From Mycobacterium noviomagense (GTDB taxonomy: Bacteria; Actinomycetota; Actinomycetes; Mycobacteriales; Mycobacteriaceae): a stretch of 64,000 nucleotides of DNA. The first letter of the stretch is position 1. Each line of letters begins with the position of its first letter. Below the pieces are notes generated by a model. That model saw only the letters and a program-made list of their open reading frames with translations. It searched no databases and was not told the DNA's origin. Of the stretch, positions 26,770 to 35,743 are shown in pieces. The stretch is from NCBI RefSeq assembly GCF_010731635.1, contig NZ_AP022583.1:1426001-1490000 (forward strand). The letters are read 5' to 3'. The position numbers and the translations under genes are program-made.

Positions 26770-28097
26770 GCACGCCGCCGCCCGAGTACCCGGACTATCC
26801 CGCGCCCGATTACCCGCCACCCGGTTACGGCAGCCCCGGGTATGCCGCGCCGGGGTACCCGCCGCTGGGCTACGGTCCACCGCCGGGTTACGGCCCTGGC
26901 CCGCAGGCTTACTGGCCGCCGCCCCCGGGCTACGGCGGCCCGCCACCGCCGGGCCCGCCCGGCTACGGTCCGCCGTACGGCCCGCCACCGGGCTACGGTC
27001 CCCCACCTGGGTACGGCCCGCCACCTGGCTACGGCATGACGCCTGGGTACGGCATGACGCCTGGCTACGGCATGACGCCTGGCTACGGCATGGCGCCGCC
27101 CTACGGCGGAATGCCACCACTGCCGCCGGGGGCACTCAAGCCCGGGATCATCCCGCTTCGACCGTTGAGCCTGAGCGAGATCTTCAACGGCGCCGTCGGC
27201 TACATCCGGGCCAATCCGAAGACCACCCTCGGACTGACCGCGGTCGTCGTCGTGGTCATGCAGCTCGTCGCACTGATCGCCAAAGCCGGACCGCTGACGG
27301 CTGCCAGCCAGGCGGGCGGCGGCCCTGCCGCCGAAGCGACATCGGGCGAAACCGCCGCGTGGACACTGTCGATCGCGGTCAGCAGCCTGGTCACCTGGCT
27401 GGGCAGCATTCTGCTCAGCGGGATCCTCACCGTAATCGTCGGCCGCGCGGTATTCGGATCGACCATCACCATCGGCGAGGCGTGGGACAAGGTTCGCGGG
27501 CGGCTGCTGGCGTTGATCGGGTTGGCGGCGTTGGAGGCCGCTGGGGTGGTTGTGCTCGTCGGCTTGGTGATAGTGGTCCTGGCTGTGGTCGGCTCGATCG
27601 GCAACGGCGCAGCCGCGATCATCTTCGGTATCCCGCTGGTACTCGCGCTGATCGCGACCCTGGTCTTTCTCTACACCATGTTGTCGTTCTCCCCGGTGCT
27701 GATTGTGCTGGAAAGGCTCACCGTGATGCGGGCGATCGGCAGATCCTTTGCGCTGGTGCGCAACAGCTTCTGGCGGGTGCTGGGTATTCGGGCTCTGACC
27801 GCCGTCGTGGTGCTCGTGATCGCTGACGCGATCGCGGCGCCGTTCACGTTCTTTGGGCAGTTGATGGCGTCGACGCATTCCACCGGTCCGGCCCTGATCG
27901 GTGCCACGGTGGCTACCATCGGCGCAGCGATCGGCCAGATCGTCACTACCCCGTTCAGCGCCGGAGTCCTCGTTTTGTTGTACACCGACCGCCGGATTCG
28001 CGCCGAGGCGTTCGATCTCGTATTGCAAAGCGGCGCCGCCGCCGGGCCTTTCGCAACAGCATCCACCGACGGCCTATGGCTCATCCGGCCGCTGTGA
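26766..28097 (+). CDS. Pro/Gly/Tyr-rich membrane protein, GDPD-membrane-domain type (Rv3689)
   Basis: A 443-residue protein. Residues 1–~120 are a low-complexity PPGYG repeat tail, including four 18-bp units encoding GYGMTP. The rest has about six membrane segments (starting LGLTAVVVVVMQLVALI) resembling the membrane domain of glycerophosphodiester phosphodiesterases, without the catalytic GDPD part. The disordered tail faces the cytoplasm if the first helix enters from inside. It is the first structural gene of the Rv3689–Rv3693 run with moxR. Confidence 0.85.
   Translation: MSTPPPEYPDYPAPDYPPPGYGSPGYAAPGYPPLGYGPPPGYGPGPQAYWPPPPGYGGPPPPGPPGYGPPYGPPPGYGPPPGYGPPPGYGMTPGYGMTPGYGMTPGYGMAPPYGGMPPLPPGALKPGIIPLRPLSLSEIFNGAVGYIRANPKTTLGLTAVVVVVMQLVALIAKAGPLTAASQAGGGPAAEATSGETAAWTLSIAVSSLVTWLGSILLSGILTVIVGRAVFGSTITIGEAWDKVRGRLLALIGLAALEAAGVVVLVGLVIVVLAVVGSIGNGAAAIIFGIPLVLALIATLVFLYTMLSFSPVLIVLERLTVMRAIGRSFALVRNSFWRVLGIRALTAVVVLVIADAIAAPFTFFGQLMASTHSTGPALIGATVATIGAAIGQIVTTPFSAGVLVLLYTDRRIRAEAFDLVLQSGAAAGPFATASTDGLWLIRPL
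27027..27098 (+). repeat. 18-bp coding minisatellite, four units
   Basis: Units GGCTACGGCATGACGCCT at 27027, 27045, 27063 and 27081, the last diverged. They encode repeated GYGMTP in the tail of the membrane protein and could vary in number between strains. Confidence 0.8.
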
Positions 28098-28110
28098 GGA
28101 GTGGCTGAGG

Positions 28111-28719
28111 ATGCCCGCCATCGACATCGACCGCGATGCCGCACACCAAGCTGCCCAACGCGAATTGGCCAAGGCGATCTATCCCAAAGAGTCGCCGATC
28201 CAACGGCTTCACGACTGGCTCGACGATCTGGTGTACCGCGTGCTGCATGCGGGCGCATCGATGCCCGGTGGGTGGTTCACCGTCTCGGTGCTGCTGATCT
28301 TGGTGGCTGTCGGGGTGGGCGTCACCATCCACATTGCCCGACGCACCTTGCGCACCAGCCGCGGCGGCGATCACCCGGTGTTCGACGGCGGCCAGCTCAG
28401 CGCTGCCCAGCATCGTGCAACTGCGGAAGAGTTTGCCGCTCAAGGTGATTGGGCCGCTGCGATCAGACACCGGCTGCGTGCGGTGGCACGCAGCCTGCAG
28501 GACAGCGGTGTGATCAGTCCGATGCCAGGCCGCACGGCAAACGAATTGGCACATGACGCCGGTGTTCGCCTGCCGCATCTCGCATCGGAGATGTCGCAGG
28601 CCGCAAATGCTTTCAACGACGTCACCTACGGTGGGCGCCCCGGTACGCCGGCCGCCTACCGAATGATCGCCGACCTCGATGAGCAGCTGCGGTCGGGTTC
28701 CCGGGCCCAGGTCCGGTGA
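28111..28719 (+). CDS. DUF4129 membrane protein (Rv3690)
   Basis: A 202-residue protein with one membrane segment (about 52–72, GWFTVSVLLILVAVGVGVTI) and a cytoplasmic DUF4129 domain (about 95–195; GDWAAAIRHRLRAVARSL, PGRTANEL, FNDVTYGG). DUF4129 proteins recur next to MoxR, DUF58 and DUF4350 genes, sometimes fused to transglutaminase-like domains, and are thought to belong to a membrane chaperone/stress module. The stop overlaps the next gene's GTG. Confidence 0.87.
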   Translation: MPAIDIDRDAAHQAAQRELAKAIYPKESPIQRLHDWLDDLVYRVLHAGASMPGGWFTVSVLLILVAVGVGVTIHIARRTLRTSRGGDHPVFDGGQLSAAQHRATAEEFAAQGDWAAAIRHRLRAVARSLQDSGVISPMPGRTANELAHDAGVRLPHLASEMSQAANAFNDVTYGGRPGTPAAYRMIADLDEQLRSGSRAQVR

Positions 28720-29855
28720 CCGTCGACGAGCCGCGGACCCGTCCGCTTGCCGGGCCGCCGCGAGCGCGGACGTGGCTTTGGGTTGCACTGACGCTGGTGG
28801 CCCTCGCCGCAATCGCCGCCCTCGGCACGTACCTGACCGCCCCGCGGCCCGGTGGCGTGATGGACCCGGCATCCACTGGCCGCCACGGTGCGCACGCGCT
28901 GGTGGCGTTGTTGCGTGAGCACGGCGTCGAAGTCGTCGTTGCCGGCAGCGTCGCCGACGTCGAACGCGCCGCACGGCCCGACACGCTGCTGTTGTTCGCG
29001 CAAACGCAACACCTGGTCGACGACGCGCTGCTGGACCGGTTGGCACAAGTCCCGGGCGATCGGCTGCTGGTCGAGCCCACCTCGCGCGCCCGTGCCGCGT
29101 TGACCCCCGGCCTTCGCATCGGCGGCGCCAGCACGTTCGACCACGAGCCCGATTGCGCTCTGCGCGAGGCTAATCGAGCCGGCACGGTGCAGTTCGGCCC
29201 GACCAACACCTACACTGCCGACCAACCGTTGACCAGCTGCTACGACGGCGTGCTGGTGCGCTACCGGGACGGCGCTCGCACAGTCACGGTCGTCGGCAAT
29301 GCCGGCTTCATGACCAACGGCGACCTGTTGCGGGCCGGCAATGCCGCGTTGGCGATGAACCTCGCCGGCCAGCGACCCCGCCTCATCTGGTACGCACCTC
29401 AGCACATCGAAGGCGAAAGGTCGTCGTCGGCAACGATCTTCGACGCGATCCCGGGCAAAGTCGACTGGATCGTATTGCAGCTCGCGGTGGTGGTGGTACT
29501 GCTCGCAGTGTGGCAAGGCCGACGACTTGGCCCGGTGGTCGCGGAGGACTTGCCGGTCGTGGTTCGGGCTTCCGAGACGGTCGAGGGTCGTGGCCGGCTG
29601 TATCGGTCCCGGCGGGCGCGGGATCGCGCCGCCGAGGCGCTGCGCACAGCGACGTTGCAGCGGCTGCTGCCCCGCATCGGACTCGCCGTCAACGCGCCGG
29701 CGGCTGCTGTCGTGACGGCCGTCGCCCAGCGCAGTGCGGCCAGCCCAGAGTTTGTGGGGCACATACTGTTCGGTCCCCCACCGGTCACCGACTCCGACCT
29801 GGTACATCTGGCCCAGGCGCTTGACGACATCGAAAGGCAGGTCGCACAGCGATGA
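28716..29855 (+). CDS. DUF4350 membrane protein (Rv3691)
   Basis: A 379-residue protein with a membrane helix near residue 24–45 and a second near 250–268 (VDWIVLQLAVVVVLLAVW) enclosing an extracytoplasmic DUF4350 domain (PASTGRHGAHALVALLREHGVEV onwards). The C-terminal ~110 residues are cytoplasmic and Arg-rich. DUF4350 proteins accompany MoxR ATPases. GTG at 28716 overlaps the DUF4129 stop by 4 bases, and the stop overlaps moxR by 4 bases. Confidence 0.87.
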   Translation: MTVDEPRTRPLAGPPRARTWLWVALTLVALAAIAALGTYLTAPRPGGVMDPASTGRHGAHALVALLREHGVEVVVAGSVADVERAARPDTLLLFAQTQHLVDDALLDRLAQVPGDRLLVEPTSRARAALTPGLRIGGASTFDHEPDCALREANRAGTVQFGPTNTYTADQPLTSCYDGVLVRYRDGARTVTVVGNAGFMTNGDLLRAGNAALAMNLAGQRPRLIWYAPQHIEGERSSSATIFDAIPGKVDWIVLQLAVVVVLLAVWQGRRLGPVVAEDLPVVVRASETVEGRGRLYRSRRARDRAAEALRTATLQRLLPRIGLAVNAPAAAVVTAVAQRSAASPEFVGHILFGPPPVTDSDLVHLAQALDDIERQVAQR

Positions 29856-30799
29856 CTGAACAGGCACGGCAGGCCCTGCTGGCGGTGCGCACCGAGATCG
29901 CCAAGGCAGTTGTCGGGCAGGACGCGGTGGTCAGCGGCCTGGTGATCGCGTTGCTGTGCCGCGGTCACGTGCTGCTCGAAGGTGTTCCGGGCGTGGCGAA
30001 AACGCTGCTGGTACGTGCGCTGGCCGCGGCGTTGCAGTTGGAGTTCAAACGCGTGCAGTTCACACCGGATCTGATGCCCGGCGACGTCACCGGCTCGCTG
30101 ATCTACGACGCACGCACCGCCGCGTTCGTGTTTCGTGCCGGCCCGGTGTTCACCAACCTCATGTTGGCCGACGAGATCAACCGCACTCCCCCCAAGACGC
30201 AGGCCGCCCTGCTGGAGGCCATGGAAGAACGTCAGGTCAGCGTGGACGGCGAACCGAAGTCACTGCCTGACCCCTTCATCGTCGCCGCGACCCAAAACCC
30301 GATCGAATACGAGGGCACCTACCAGCTGCCGGAAGCTCAACTCGACCGCTTCCTGCTCAAGCTCAATGTGCCGGTGCCGCCGCGCGACGCCGAAATCGCG
30401 ATCCTGGGCCGGCATGCCCACGGGTTCGATCCGCGCGACCTCTCCGCGATCACGCCGGTGGCGCGGCCCGACCAGCTGGCGGCCGGGCGCGACGCGGTCC
30501 GTCAAGTGCGGGTTGCCGACGAGGTGCTCGGCTACATCGTCGACATCGTCGCGGCAACCCGGAGCTCCCCCGCGCTGCGACTGGGCGTTTCGCCCCGCGG
30601 TGCGACGGCGCTGCTGGGCACCGCGCGGGCGTGGTCCTGGCTATCGGGCCGCAACTACGTGACCCCCGACGATGTGAAGGCCATGGCGCGACCGACGCTG
30701 CGCCACCGGGTGTCGCTACGCCCAGAAGCGGAGCTCGAAGGCGCCACACCCGACGGTGTGCTCGACGGAATCCTGGCCTCAGTTCCGGTGCCCCGCTAG
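29852..30799 (+). CDS. moxR2: MoxR-family AAA+ ATPase (MoxR2)
   Basis: A 315-residue AAA+ ATPase. Walker A GVPGVAKT is at about 44–51, Walker B LADEINR near 107–113, and sensor/arginine-finger regions follow (QNPIEYEGTYQLPEAQLDRF). A C-terminal lid with SPRGATALL completes the MoxR layout. These ATPases act as chaperones, often with a vWA/DUF58 partner that carries the metal-binding adhesion site. It overlaps both neighbours and clearly works with the DUF58 protein encoded next. Confidence 0.93.
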   Translation: MTEQARQALLAVRTEIAKAVVGQDAVVSGLVIALLCRGHVLLEGVPGVAKTLLVRALAAALQLEFKRVQFTPDLMPGDVTGSLIYDARTAAFVFRAGPVFTNLMLADEINRTPPKTQAALLEAMEERQVSVDGEPKSLPDPFIVAATQNPIEYEGTYQLPEAQLDRFLLKLNVPVPPRDAEIAILGRHAHGFDPRDLSAITPVARPDQLAAGRDAVRQVRVADEVLGYIVDIVAATRSSPALRLGVSPRGATALLGTARAWSWLSGRNYVTPDDVKAMARPTLRHRVSLRPEAELEGATPDGVLDGILASVPVPR

Positions 30800-32121
30800 T
30801 GATCCTGACCGGACGCGCCGGACTGGTGGCGCTGATATGCGTGCTGCCGGTAGCGCTGTCTCCCTGGCCTGCAACATCTTTCGCCGTGTTGCTGACGGCC
30901 TTGGCGGTGGCGGTAGCGTTCGATGCCGGATGGGCGGCCAGCCCCCGCGCGTTGCGGTTTGACCGATTCGGGTCGGCGTCGGCCCGTCTCGGCGAGCCAG
31001 TCGACGCCGGGTTGGTGATCAGCAACGACGGGCGCCGACGGTTTCGTGGCCAGGTGCGCGACGCCTGGGCGCCCAGTGCGCGCGCCACGCTGCACGCCCA
31101 TCCCGTCGACCTCGCGGCCGGACACACCGGTCGCGTGCAGACGCAGCTGCGGCCGGCGCGGCGCGGCGAGCAGCGATCGGCCGCGGTCACCGCACGCTCG
31201 ATCGGGCCGCTGGGGCTGGCGGGGCGGCAACGCTCGCAACAGGTACCCGGTCAGGTCCGCATCTTGCCACCGTTCTTGTCGCGCAAGCATCTACCGTCGC
31301 GGCTGGCCAAGCTCCGCGAGATCGACGGGATGCTGCCGACCCTGATCCGCGGGCAGGGCACCGAATTCGATTCGCTGCGCGAATACGTCGTCGGCGACGA
31401 CGTCCGCTCGATCGACTGGCGCGCCACCGCCCGCCGCGCCGACGTGGTGGTCCGCACGTGGCGACCCGAACGCGACCGGCGCGTCGTCATCGTGCTCGAC
31501 ACCGGTCGCACTGCAGCGGGCCGCGTCGGGTTCGACCCGACCGTCAGCCAGCCCAGCGGGTGGCCGCGGCTGGACTGGTCGATGGACGCCGCGCTGCTGC
31601 TAGCAGCGCTCGCCTCGCGAGCCGGCGACCACGTCGACTTCCTCGCCCACGACCGGGTAACCAGGGCCGCCGTATTCGGTGCGTCGCGCACAGAGGTGCT
31701 CGCGCAACTGGTCGACGCGATAACTCCCCTGCAGCCAGCCCTGCTCGAATCCGATTGGGCTGCAATGGTTGCCGCGATCCTTCGCCGTGCCCGGCGCCGG
31801 GCACTGGTCGTGCTGTTGACCGACCTCAATGCGACTGCTCTCGACGAGGGGCTGCTGCCGGTCCTGCCGCAGTTGTCGGGAAGGCACCAGGTGATCTTGG
31901 CAGCGGTCGCCGACCCGCGCGTCGACCAGATGGCCAGTGGGCGAGTCGATGCCGCAGCCGTGTACGACGCGGCCGCAGCGGAACGAGCCCGCAACGACCG
32001 GCGTGCGATCGCGGCCCGGCTGCGCCGTGGCGGGGTGGAGGTCGTCGACGCGGAGCCCGAAGAACTGGCTCCCGCACTGGCCGATTGCTATCTGGCGATG
32101 AAAGCGACCGGGCGGCTGTGA
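30799..32121 (+). CDS. DUF58 protein, MoxR partner (Rv3693)
   Basis: A 440-residue protein with two N-terminal membrane helices (about 7–50) and a DUF58 domain (GTEFDSLREYVVGDDVRSIDWRATAR, about 190–216), followed by a vWA-like fold with VIVLDTGR (about 233–240). DUF58 proteins are the usual partners of MoxR ATPases. The GTG at 30799 shares its first base with the last base of the moxR stop, so the genes are coupled. It ends 69 bases before the convergent SpoIIM-like gene. Confidence 0.9.
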   Translation: MILTGRAGLVALICVLPVALSPWPATSFAVLLTALAVAVAFDAGWAASPRALRFDRFGSASARLGEPVDAGLVISNDGRRRFRGQVRDAWAPSARATLHAHPVDLAAGHTGRVQTQLRPARRGEQRSAAVTARSIGPLGLAGRQRSQQVPGQVRILPPFLSRKHLPSRLAKLREIDGMLPTLIRGQGTEFDSLREYVVGDDVRSIDWRATARRADVVVRTWRPERDRRVVIVLDTGRTAAGRVGFDPTVSQPSGWPRLDWSMDAALLLAALASRAGDHVDFLAHDRVTRAAVFGASRTEVLAQLVDAITPLQPALLESDWAAMVAAILRRARRRALVVLLTDLNATALDEGLLPVLPQLSGRHQVILAAVADPRVDQMASGRVDAAAVYDAAAAERARNDRRAIAARLRRGGVEVVDAEPEELAPALADCYLAMKATGRL

Positions 32122-32190
32122 CCGGCTCGTCGAGCGGCCACTTGACGCACATATTTCGCGAATTTGCGTGCCATAACTTCCCTTTCGGGT

Positions 32191-33183
32191 TTACCCGGTC
32201 GGGAGGACATCGGGCGCGTCGGCGATGTCCCCGGTCTCACCGGCGCGTGCGGCTCGTCGGCCGAAGTGCACAATGTAAACCAAAAACGCTGCCTCCGCGG
32301 CGATCCCGATGCCGATGCGCAGGAACGTCGGCAACGGCGACGGCGTGACCAGTGCTTCGATCAGGCCGGAGACCAGCAACACCAACACCAACCCCACGGC
32401 CACCGCCACGACAGCGCGGCCCTGCTCGGCGAGCACCTGTCCGCGCGGCCGATGCCCCGGCGAGATCACCGACCACCCCAGCCGCATACCAACGGCGGCT
32501 GCCAGCAGCACCGCCGTCAACTCCAGCAGCCCGTGCGGCAGCAACAAACCCAGCAGAATGGCACCCTTTCCGGCTGGAAACATCAGCCCGGCCGCCACTC
32601 CGAGGTTGGCGGCGTTCTGGAACAGCAGAAACGGGATCGGCACGCCCAACAGGACAGCGAAAGCGATGCACTTTGCGGCGATCCAGGCGTTGTTCGTCCA
32701 GACCTCGAGCGCGAACGAGCCGGCTGGATGGTCACGGTAATACGACGCGAATTCGTGGTTCACCAATTCGTCTATCTCACTGGGGGTTCCGATGGTGGAT
32801 TGCACCTCGGGGCTACCGGCCACCCAATATGCAATGACCACCGCAACAGCGAAGAACGCGACGCCCGTCGCCAACCACCAGCGCCAGGCACGGTAGGCAA
32901 CCACGGGGAACGACACCGTCCAGAACCGGGCGAACTCGCGGCCGAGCGGGGCATGCTCGCCGGTGACCACCGACCGCGCACGCGCGACCAGCGACGAGAG
33001 CCGGCCGACCAGCGCCGAATCCGACGAGGCCGAGCGCACCATCGACAAGTGAGTGGAGACGCGTTGATAGAGCTCGACGAGTTCGTCGACTTCGGCACCG
33101 GTCAGTCGGCGCCGATTCTTGACCAACCTCTCGAGCCGGTCCCAGGTGCCGCGGTGCGCCAGCACGAAAGCGTCGACGTCCAC
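32191..33183 (-). CDS. SpoIIM-domain (stage II sporulation protein M) membrane protein (Rv3694c)
   Basis: A 330-residue protein with an N-terminal soluble region (about 1–100, MDVDAFVLAHRGTWDRLERL) and five or so membrane helices forming the SpoIIM/DUF95 domain (PHGLLELTAVLLAAAVGMRLGW is diagnostic). In non-sporulating actinobacteria the gene accompanies RDD and MoxR genes; the role is unknown. The GTG at 33183 gives the conserved MDVDAF start. A degenerate dispersed repeat lies just upstream, between it and the divergent RDD gene. Confidence 0.88.
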   Translation of the reverse strand: MDVDAFVLAHRGTWDRLERLVKNRRRLTGAEVDELVELYQRVSTHLSMVRSASSDSALVGRLSSLVARARSVVTGEHAPLGREFARFWTVSFPVVAYRAWRWWLATGVAFFAVAVVIAYWVAGSPEVQSTIGTPSEIDELVNHEFASYYRDHPAGSFALEVWTNNAWIAAKCIAFAVLLGVPIPFLLFQNAANLGVAAGLMFPAGKGAILLGLLLPHGLLELTAVLLAAAVGMRLGWSVISPGHRPRGQVLAEQGRAVVAVAVGLVLVLLVSGLIEALVTPSPLPTFLRIGIGIAAEAAFLVYIVHFGRRAARAGETGDIADAPDVLPTG

Positions 33184-33197
33184 CCCGATCAGGCTAC

Positions 33198-33242
33198 GTG
33201 GCGATCGCAAACTCGGCGAAGCCGAGTGCAGCGGGTCGCCAC
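33198..33242. repeat. Single diverged copy of the dispersed 57-bp-type element
   Basis: The 45 bases keep the outer inverted ends GTGGCGATC/GGGTCGCCAC and the internal sequence GCAGCGGGTCGCC of the 45.6-kb array, but the central hairpin is CTCGGC-GAA-GCCGAG (33212–33226) instead of CGGC-GCA-GCCG. Both stem arms changed together. It lies in the SpoIIM–RDD promoter interval. Confidence 0.6.
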
Positions 33243-33255
33243 CCGACAATTCGAG

Positions 33256-33261
33256 TAGCGT
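33256..33261 (+). promoter_or_regulatory. Probable −10 of the RDD gene (leaderless)
   Basis: TAGCGT is followed by seven bases and then the ATG at 33269. The dispersed repeat ends only 13 bases upstream, so it overlaps the −35 region. Confidence 0.45.
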
Positions 33262-33268
33262 TCGCATT

Positions 33269-34078
33269 ATGGCGGAGGTGGTGACCGGCGACGCTGTGGT
33301 GCTCGATGTGCAGATCGCCCAGCTGCCAGTCCGCGCGGTCGGTGCGCTGATCGACATCACGGTGGTGTTCGTCGGTTACCTGCTGGCCCTGATGCTTTGG
33401 GCGGCCACCCAGACACAGTTCGACGATGCGGCGACGGCCGCGATGCTGGTGATCTTCACCGTCTTGGTGCTGGTCGGATATCCACTCGTCTTCGAAACAG
33501 CAACACGGGGTCGTTCGCTGGGCAAGATCGTGATGGGCCTGCGCGTGGTGTCCGACGACGGCGGCCCGGAACGGTTCCGCCAGGCCCTATTTCGAGCTTT
33601 GGCATCAGTGGTAGAGATCTGGATGCTGTTGGGCAGCCCCGCGATCATCTGCAGCATGCTGTCGCCGAAGGCCAAACGCATCGGCGACATCTTCGCCGGC
33701 ACAGTGGTGGTCAGCGAGCGGGGGCCGAAGCTCGGGCCGCCGCCGGCGATGCCGCCGTCACTGGCTTGGTGGGCGTCGTCGCTACAGCTATCCGGGCTGG
33801 GCGCGGACCAAGCCCAGCTTGCCCGCCAATTCCTTTCGCGCGCACCGCAGCTAGAGCCGCGGTTGCGTGAGCAGATGGCCTATCGGATAGCCGGTGACGT
33901 GGTGTCCCGCATCGCGCCGCCGCCACCGCCGGGCACCCCGCCGCAGCTCGTGCTGGCTGCGGTGCTGGCCGAGCGCCATCGCCGCGAGCTGGCGCGATTA
34001 CGACCAGGTCCTCCACCGGGTGCTGGACCAGGCCCATGGCCACCCGGGCCGCCGCCATCGTGGAGCCCGCCGCGGTAA
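33269..34078 (+). CDS. RDD-family membrane protein (Rv3695)
   Basis: A 269-residue protein. The RDD domain covers about 20–155 with the family's Arg in LPVRAVGALID (about 19–29), two to three membrane helices, and GRSLGKIVMGLRVV (about 85–98). The cytoplasmic remainder ends in a Pro/Gly-rich tail. RDD proteins are of unclear function, some acting in ion exchange. It belongs to the SpoIIM–RDD pair beside the moxR operon. Confidence 0.88.
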   Translation: MAEVVTGDAVVLDVQIAQLPVRAVGALIDITVVFVGYLLALMLWAATQTQFDDAATAAMLVIFTVLVLVGYPLVFETATRGRSLGKIVMGLRVVSDDGGPERFRQALFRALASVVEIWMLLGSPAIICSMLSPKAKRIGDIFAGTVVVSERGPKLGPPPAMPPSLAWWASSLQLSGLGADQAQLARQFLSRAPQLEPRLREQMAYRIAGDVVSRIAPPPPPGTPPQLVLAAVLAERHRRELARLRPGPPPGAGPGPWPPGPPPSWSPPR

Positions 34079-34086
34079 CGCCGCGA

Positions 34087-34467
34087 CTATTGCCGGAACG
34101 TGACCGCAAGCACGATGAGGTCGGCGATCAACAACGCCAGCGCGCAGAGCGGAACAACGACGCCCCACCGGCGCTTCGCGGTGAAAATCGACGCGACGAT
34201 GGCCACTAGTGCCACGATCGGCGCGCCGTAGAACAACACCCCGAAGCCGATACCGCCTGGGCCCAGATTCGGACACTGCTTGTCGCTACAGCCCGCCGTG
34301 CTCATCACCGCCCCGAGCCCGAACAAGAGCACGGCCGCAGCGGCCGGCACGGTCAACAGTGTCAACACCCAGTTGACCCACAACCTCAGACGTCCACCAC
34401 GTTCCCCGGCCGGCGGCGGTGTGGCGTCGGCCGAGACCGTGCTCTCGGTCTTAACATGCTCGTTCAT
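34087..34467 (-). CDS. Small membrane protein, unknown function
   Basis: A 126-residue protein with a polar N-terminus (about 1–30) and three predicted membrane helices (VNWVLTLLTVPAAAAVLLFGL, GFGVLFYGAPIVALVAIVASI, VVPLCALALLIADLIVLAV). Two cysteines in AGCSDKQCPNLGPGG (about 58–72) lie in the loop between helices one and two and could form an extracytoplasmic disulfide. No family is recognised. It converges on the RDD gene with 8 bases between stops. Confidence 0.7.
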   Translation of the reverse strand: MNEHVKTESTVSADATPPPAGERGGRLRLWVNWVLTLLTVPAAAAVLLFGLGAVMSTAGCSDKQCPNLGPGGIGFGVLFYGAPIVALVAIVASIFTAKRRWGVVVPLCALALLIADLIVLAVTFRQ

Positions 34468-34575
34468 CACACGACTGCTACCCAACAGCGACCGGATACA
34501 AACCCGCCGGCGCATCCACCTGATCAGGGCGATAGCCAACACGCCCAGATAACACGTTGCATCTGGGATAGATTG

Positions 34576-34585
34576 CGATATATCG
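34576..34585. promoter_or_regulatory. AT-rich palindrome, possible PadR-type operator
   Basis: CGATATATCG is a perfect 10-base palindrome followed three bases later by the related ACGTATCG. It stands out in GC-rich DNA, lies in the divergent interval before the 34622 gene, and resembles AT-rich sites bound by PadR regulators, one of which is encoded at 35030. The link is inferred. Confidence 0.35.
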
Positions 34586-34621
34586 TTTACGTATCGTGAA
34601 TTGACGGGCGACGGAGAAGGG

Positions 34622-34957
34622 ATGAAACCGAGTGAAGTTCTGGTAGAGATGCGCGGCGTTTTAGAGTCGCGCGGCTGGACCCAGAATTGCTATCTAGACG
34701 CACCGGGCCGCAGATGCCTGCTAGGCGCTGCGGCAGCAGTGTGGAGCCCAGAACGCTGCCCGGCCATGTCGGCAGCGCTGACAGCGCTGGAGGGCAAGAT
34801 TGCCGAGATGTACCCGAGCGGCGTCGTTATCCGCTCCTTCGAGGCCCATCCCGGCTCCCGCCTTCCCGCCTTCAACGATGCCCCTGGACGCACGATGCAA
34901 GAGATACTTGACCTGATCGACAAGACCCTGATCGGCTTGGAGGAGAAGGGGCAGTAA
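34622..34957 (+). CDS. DUF6197-like small protein
   Basis: A 111-residue soluble protein starting MKPSEVLVEMRGVLESRGWTQ. The pattern of a short N-terminal helix, GW, then CYLDAPGRRCLLGAAAAVW and a C-terminal helix ending in DLIDKTLIGLEEKG, resembles the DUF6197 family of unknown function, often found on actinobacterial plasmids and phages; I am moderately sure of the family. The ATG follows GGAGAAGG. It lies 72 bases before the PadR gene and may be cotranscribed with it. Confidence 0.7.
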   Translation: MKPSEVLVEMRGVLESRGWTQNCYLDAPGRRCLLGAAAAVWSPERCPAMSAALTALEGKIAEMYPSGVVIRSFEAHPGSRLPAFNDAPGRTMQEILDLIDKTLIGLEEKGQ

Positions 34958-35029
34958 CGCCCTAACGGACCGGTATTGCGATCGACGCCGTCCCCCTCCA
35001 CGATGAGGCGATAGCGAAGGACCACACCG

Positions 35030-35719
35030 ATGAGCAACCCATTCGACACCCCTGGGGGGCCATTCCCGGGTCGGCCAGGATTCGGATTCGGCCCCGAACA
35101 ACGGCGCGCATTTCATGAGTCCAGGCGCCAGGCCCGACAGGAGTTCCAAGAGCAGCTACGTGACCAGGCAGGCCGCCATGACTTCCCGTTCGGCTTCGCC
35201 GCCGGGTTCGGCCCCGGCTTCGGCCCGACATTCGGGCCGGGGATCGGCGTGCGGGTGTGGCGCCGCGGCGGGCGCGGCCGAGGACGTCGCGGAGACGTCC
35301 GCACGGCCATCCTGCTGCTGCTGGCCGAGCGGCCGATGCACGGCTACGAGATGATCCAGCAGATCGCCGAACGCAGCAACGGACTGTGGCGTCCGAGCCC
35401 GGGGTCGGTATACCCGACGTTGCAGCTGCTGGTGGACGAAGGTCTGATCGCCGCCACCGAAAGTAACGGCAACAAAAAGCTTTTCGAGCTGACCGACGAC
35501 GGGCGCGCGGCGGCCGACAAGGCCGAGACCCCGCCGTGGGAGCAGATCGCGGATGGCATCGAGCCGTTTCAGCTCGACCTGAACTCTGCCTTTGCGCAAT
35601 TGGCCGCTGCCGTCGCGCAATCCACGGCCATCGCGACCGCCGAACAACAGGCGCGCATCGCCGACATCGTCAACAACGCACGCCGCGACATTTACAGCAT
35701 TCTCGGCGAAAGCGAGTAG
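35030..35719 (+). CDS. PadR-family transcriptional regulator
   Basis: A 229-residue regulator. The first ~75 residues are Gly/Phe/Arg-rich and probably disordered (FGPGFGPTFGPG). Residues about 85–165 are the PadR winged helix (RTAILLLLAERPMHGYEMIQQIAERSNGLWRPSPGSVYPTLQLLVDEGLI), and the remainder is a C-terminal dimerisation helix. PadR proteins usually repress a neighbouring membrane or stress gene in response to small hydrophobic ligands. The AT-rich palindrome at 34576 is a candidate site. Converges on glpK. Confidence 0.9.
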   Translation: MSNPFDTPGGPFPGRPGFGFGPEQRRAFHESRRQARQEFQEQLRDQAGRHDFPFGFAAGFGPGFGPTFGPGIGVRVWRRGGRGRGRRGDVRTAILLLLAERPMHGYEMIQQIAERSNGLWRPSPGSVYPTLQLLVDEGLIAATESNGNKKLFELTDDGRAAADKAETPPWEQIADGIEPFQLDLNSAFAQLAAAVAQSTAIATAEQQARIADIVNNARRDIYSILGESE

Positions 35720-35743
35720 CGCGCCGGCCGTTGATGGGCCGCA

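Noticed and set aside
26655..28028. Long minus-strand frame opposite the Rv3689-like gene
   Set aside because: Arg/His/Gly-rich low-complexity composition typical of antisense GC-rich DNA; the plus strand has membrane helices and operon overlaps.
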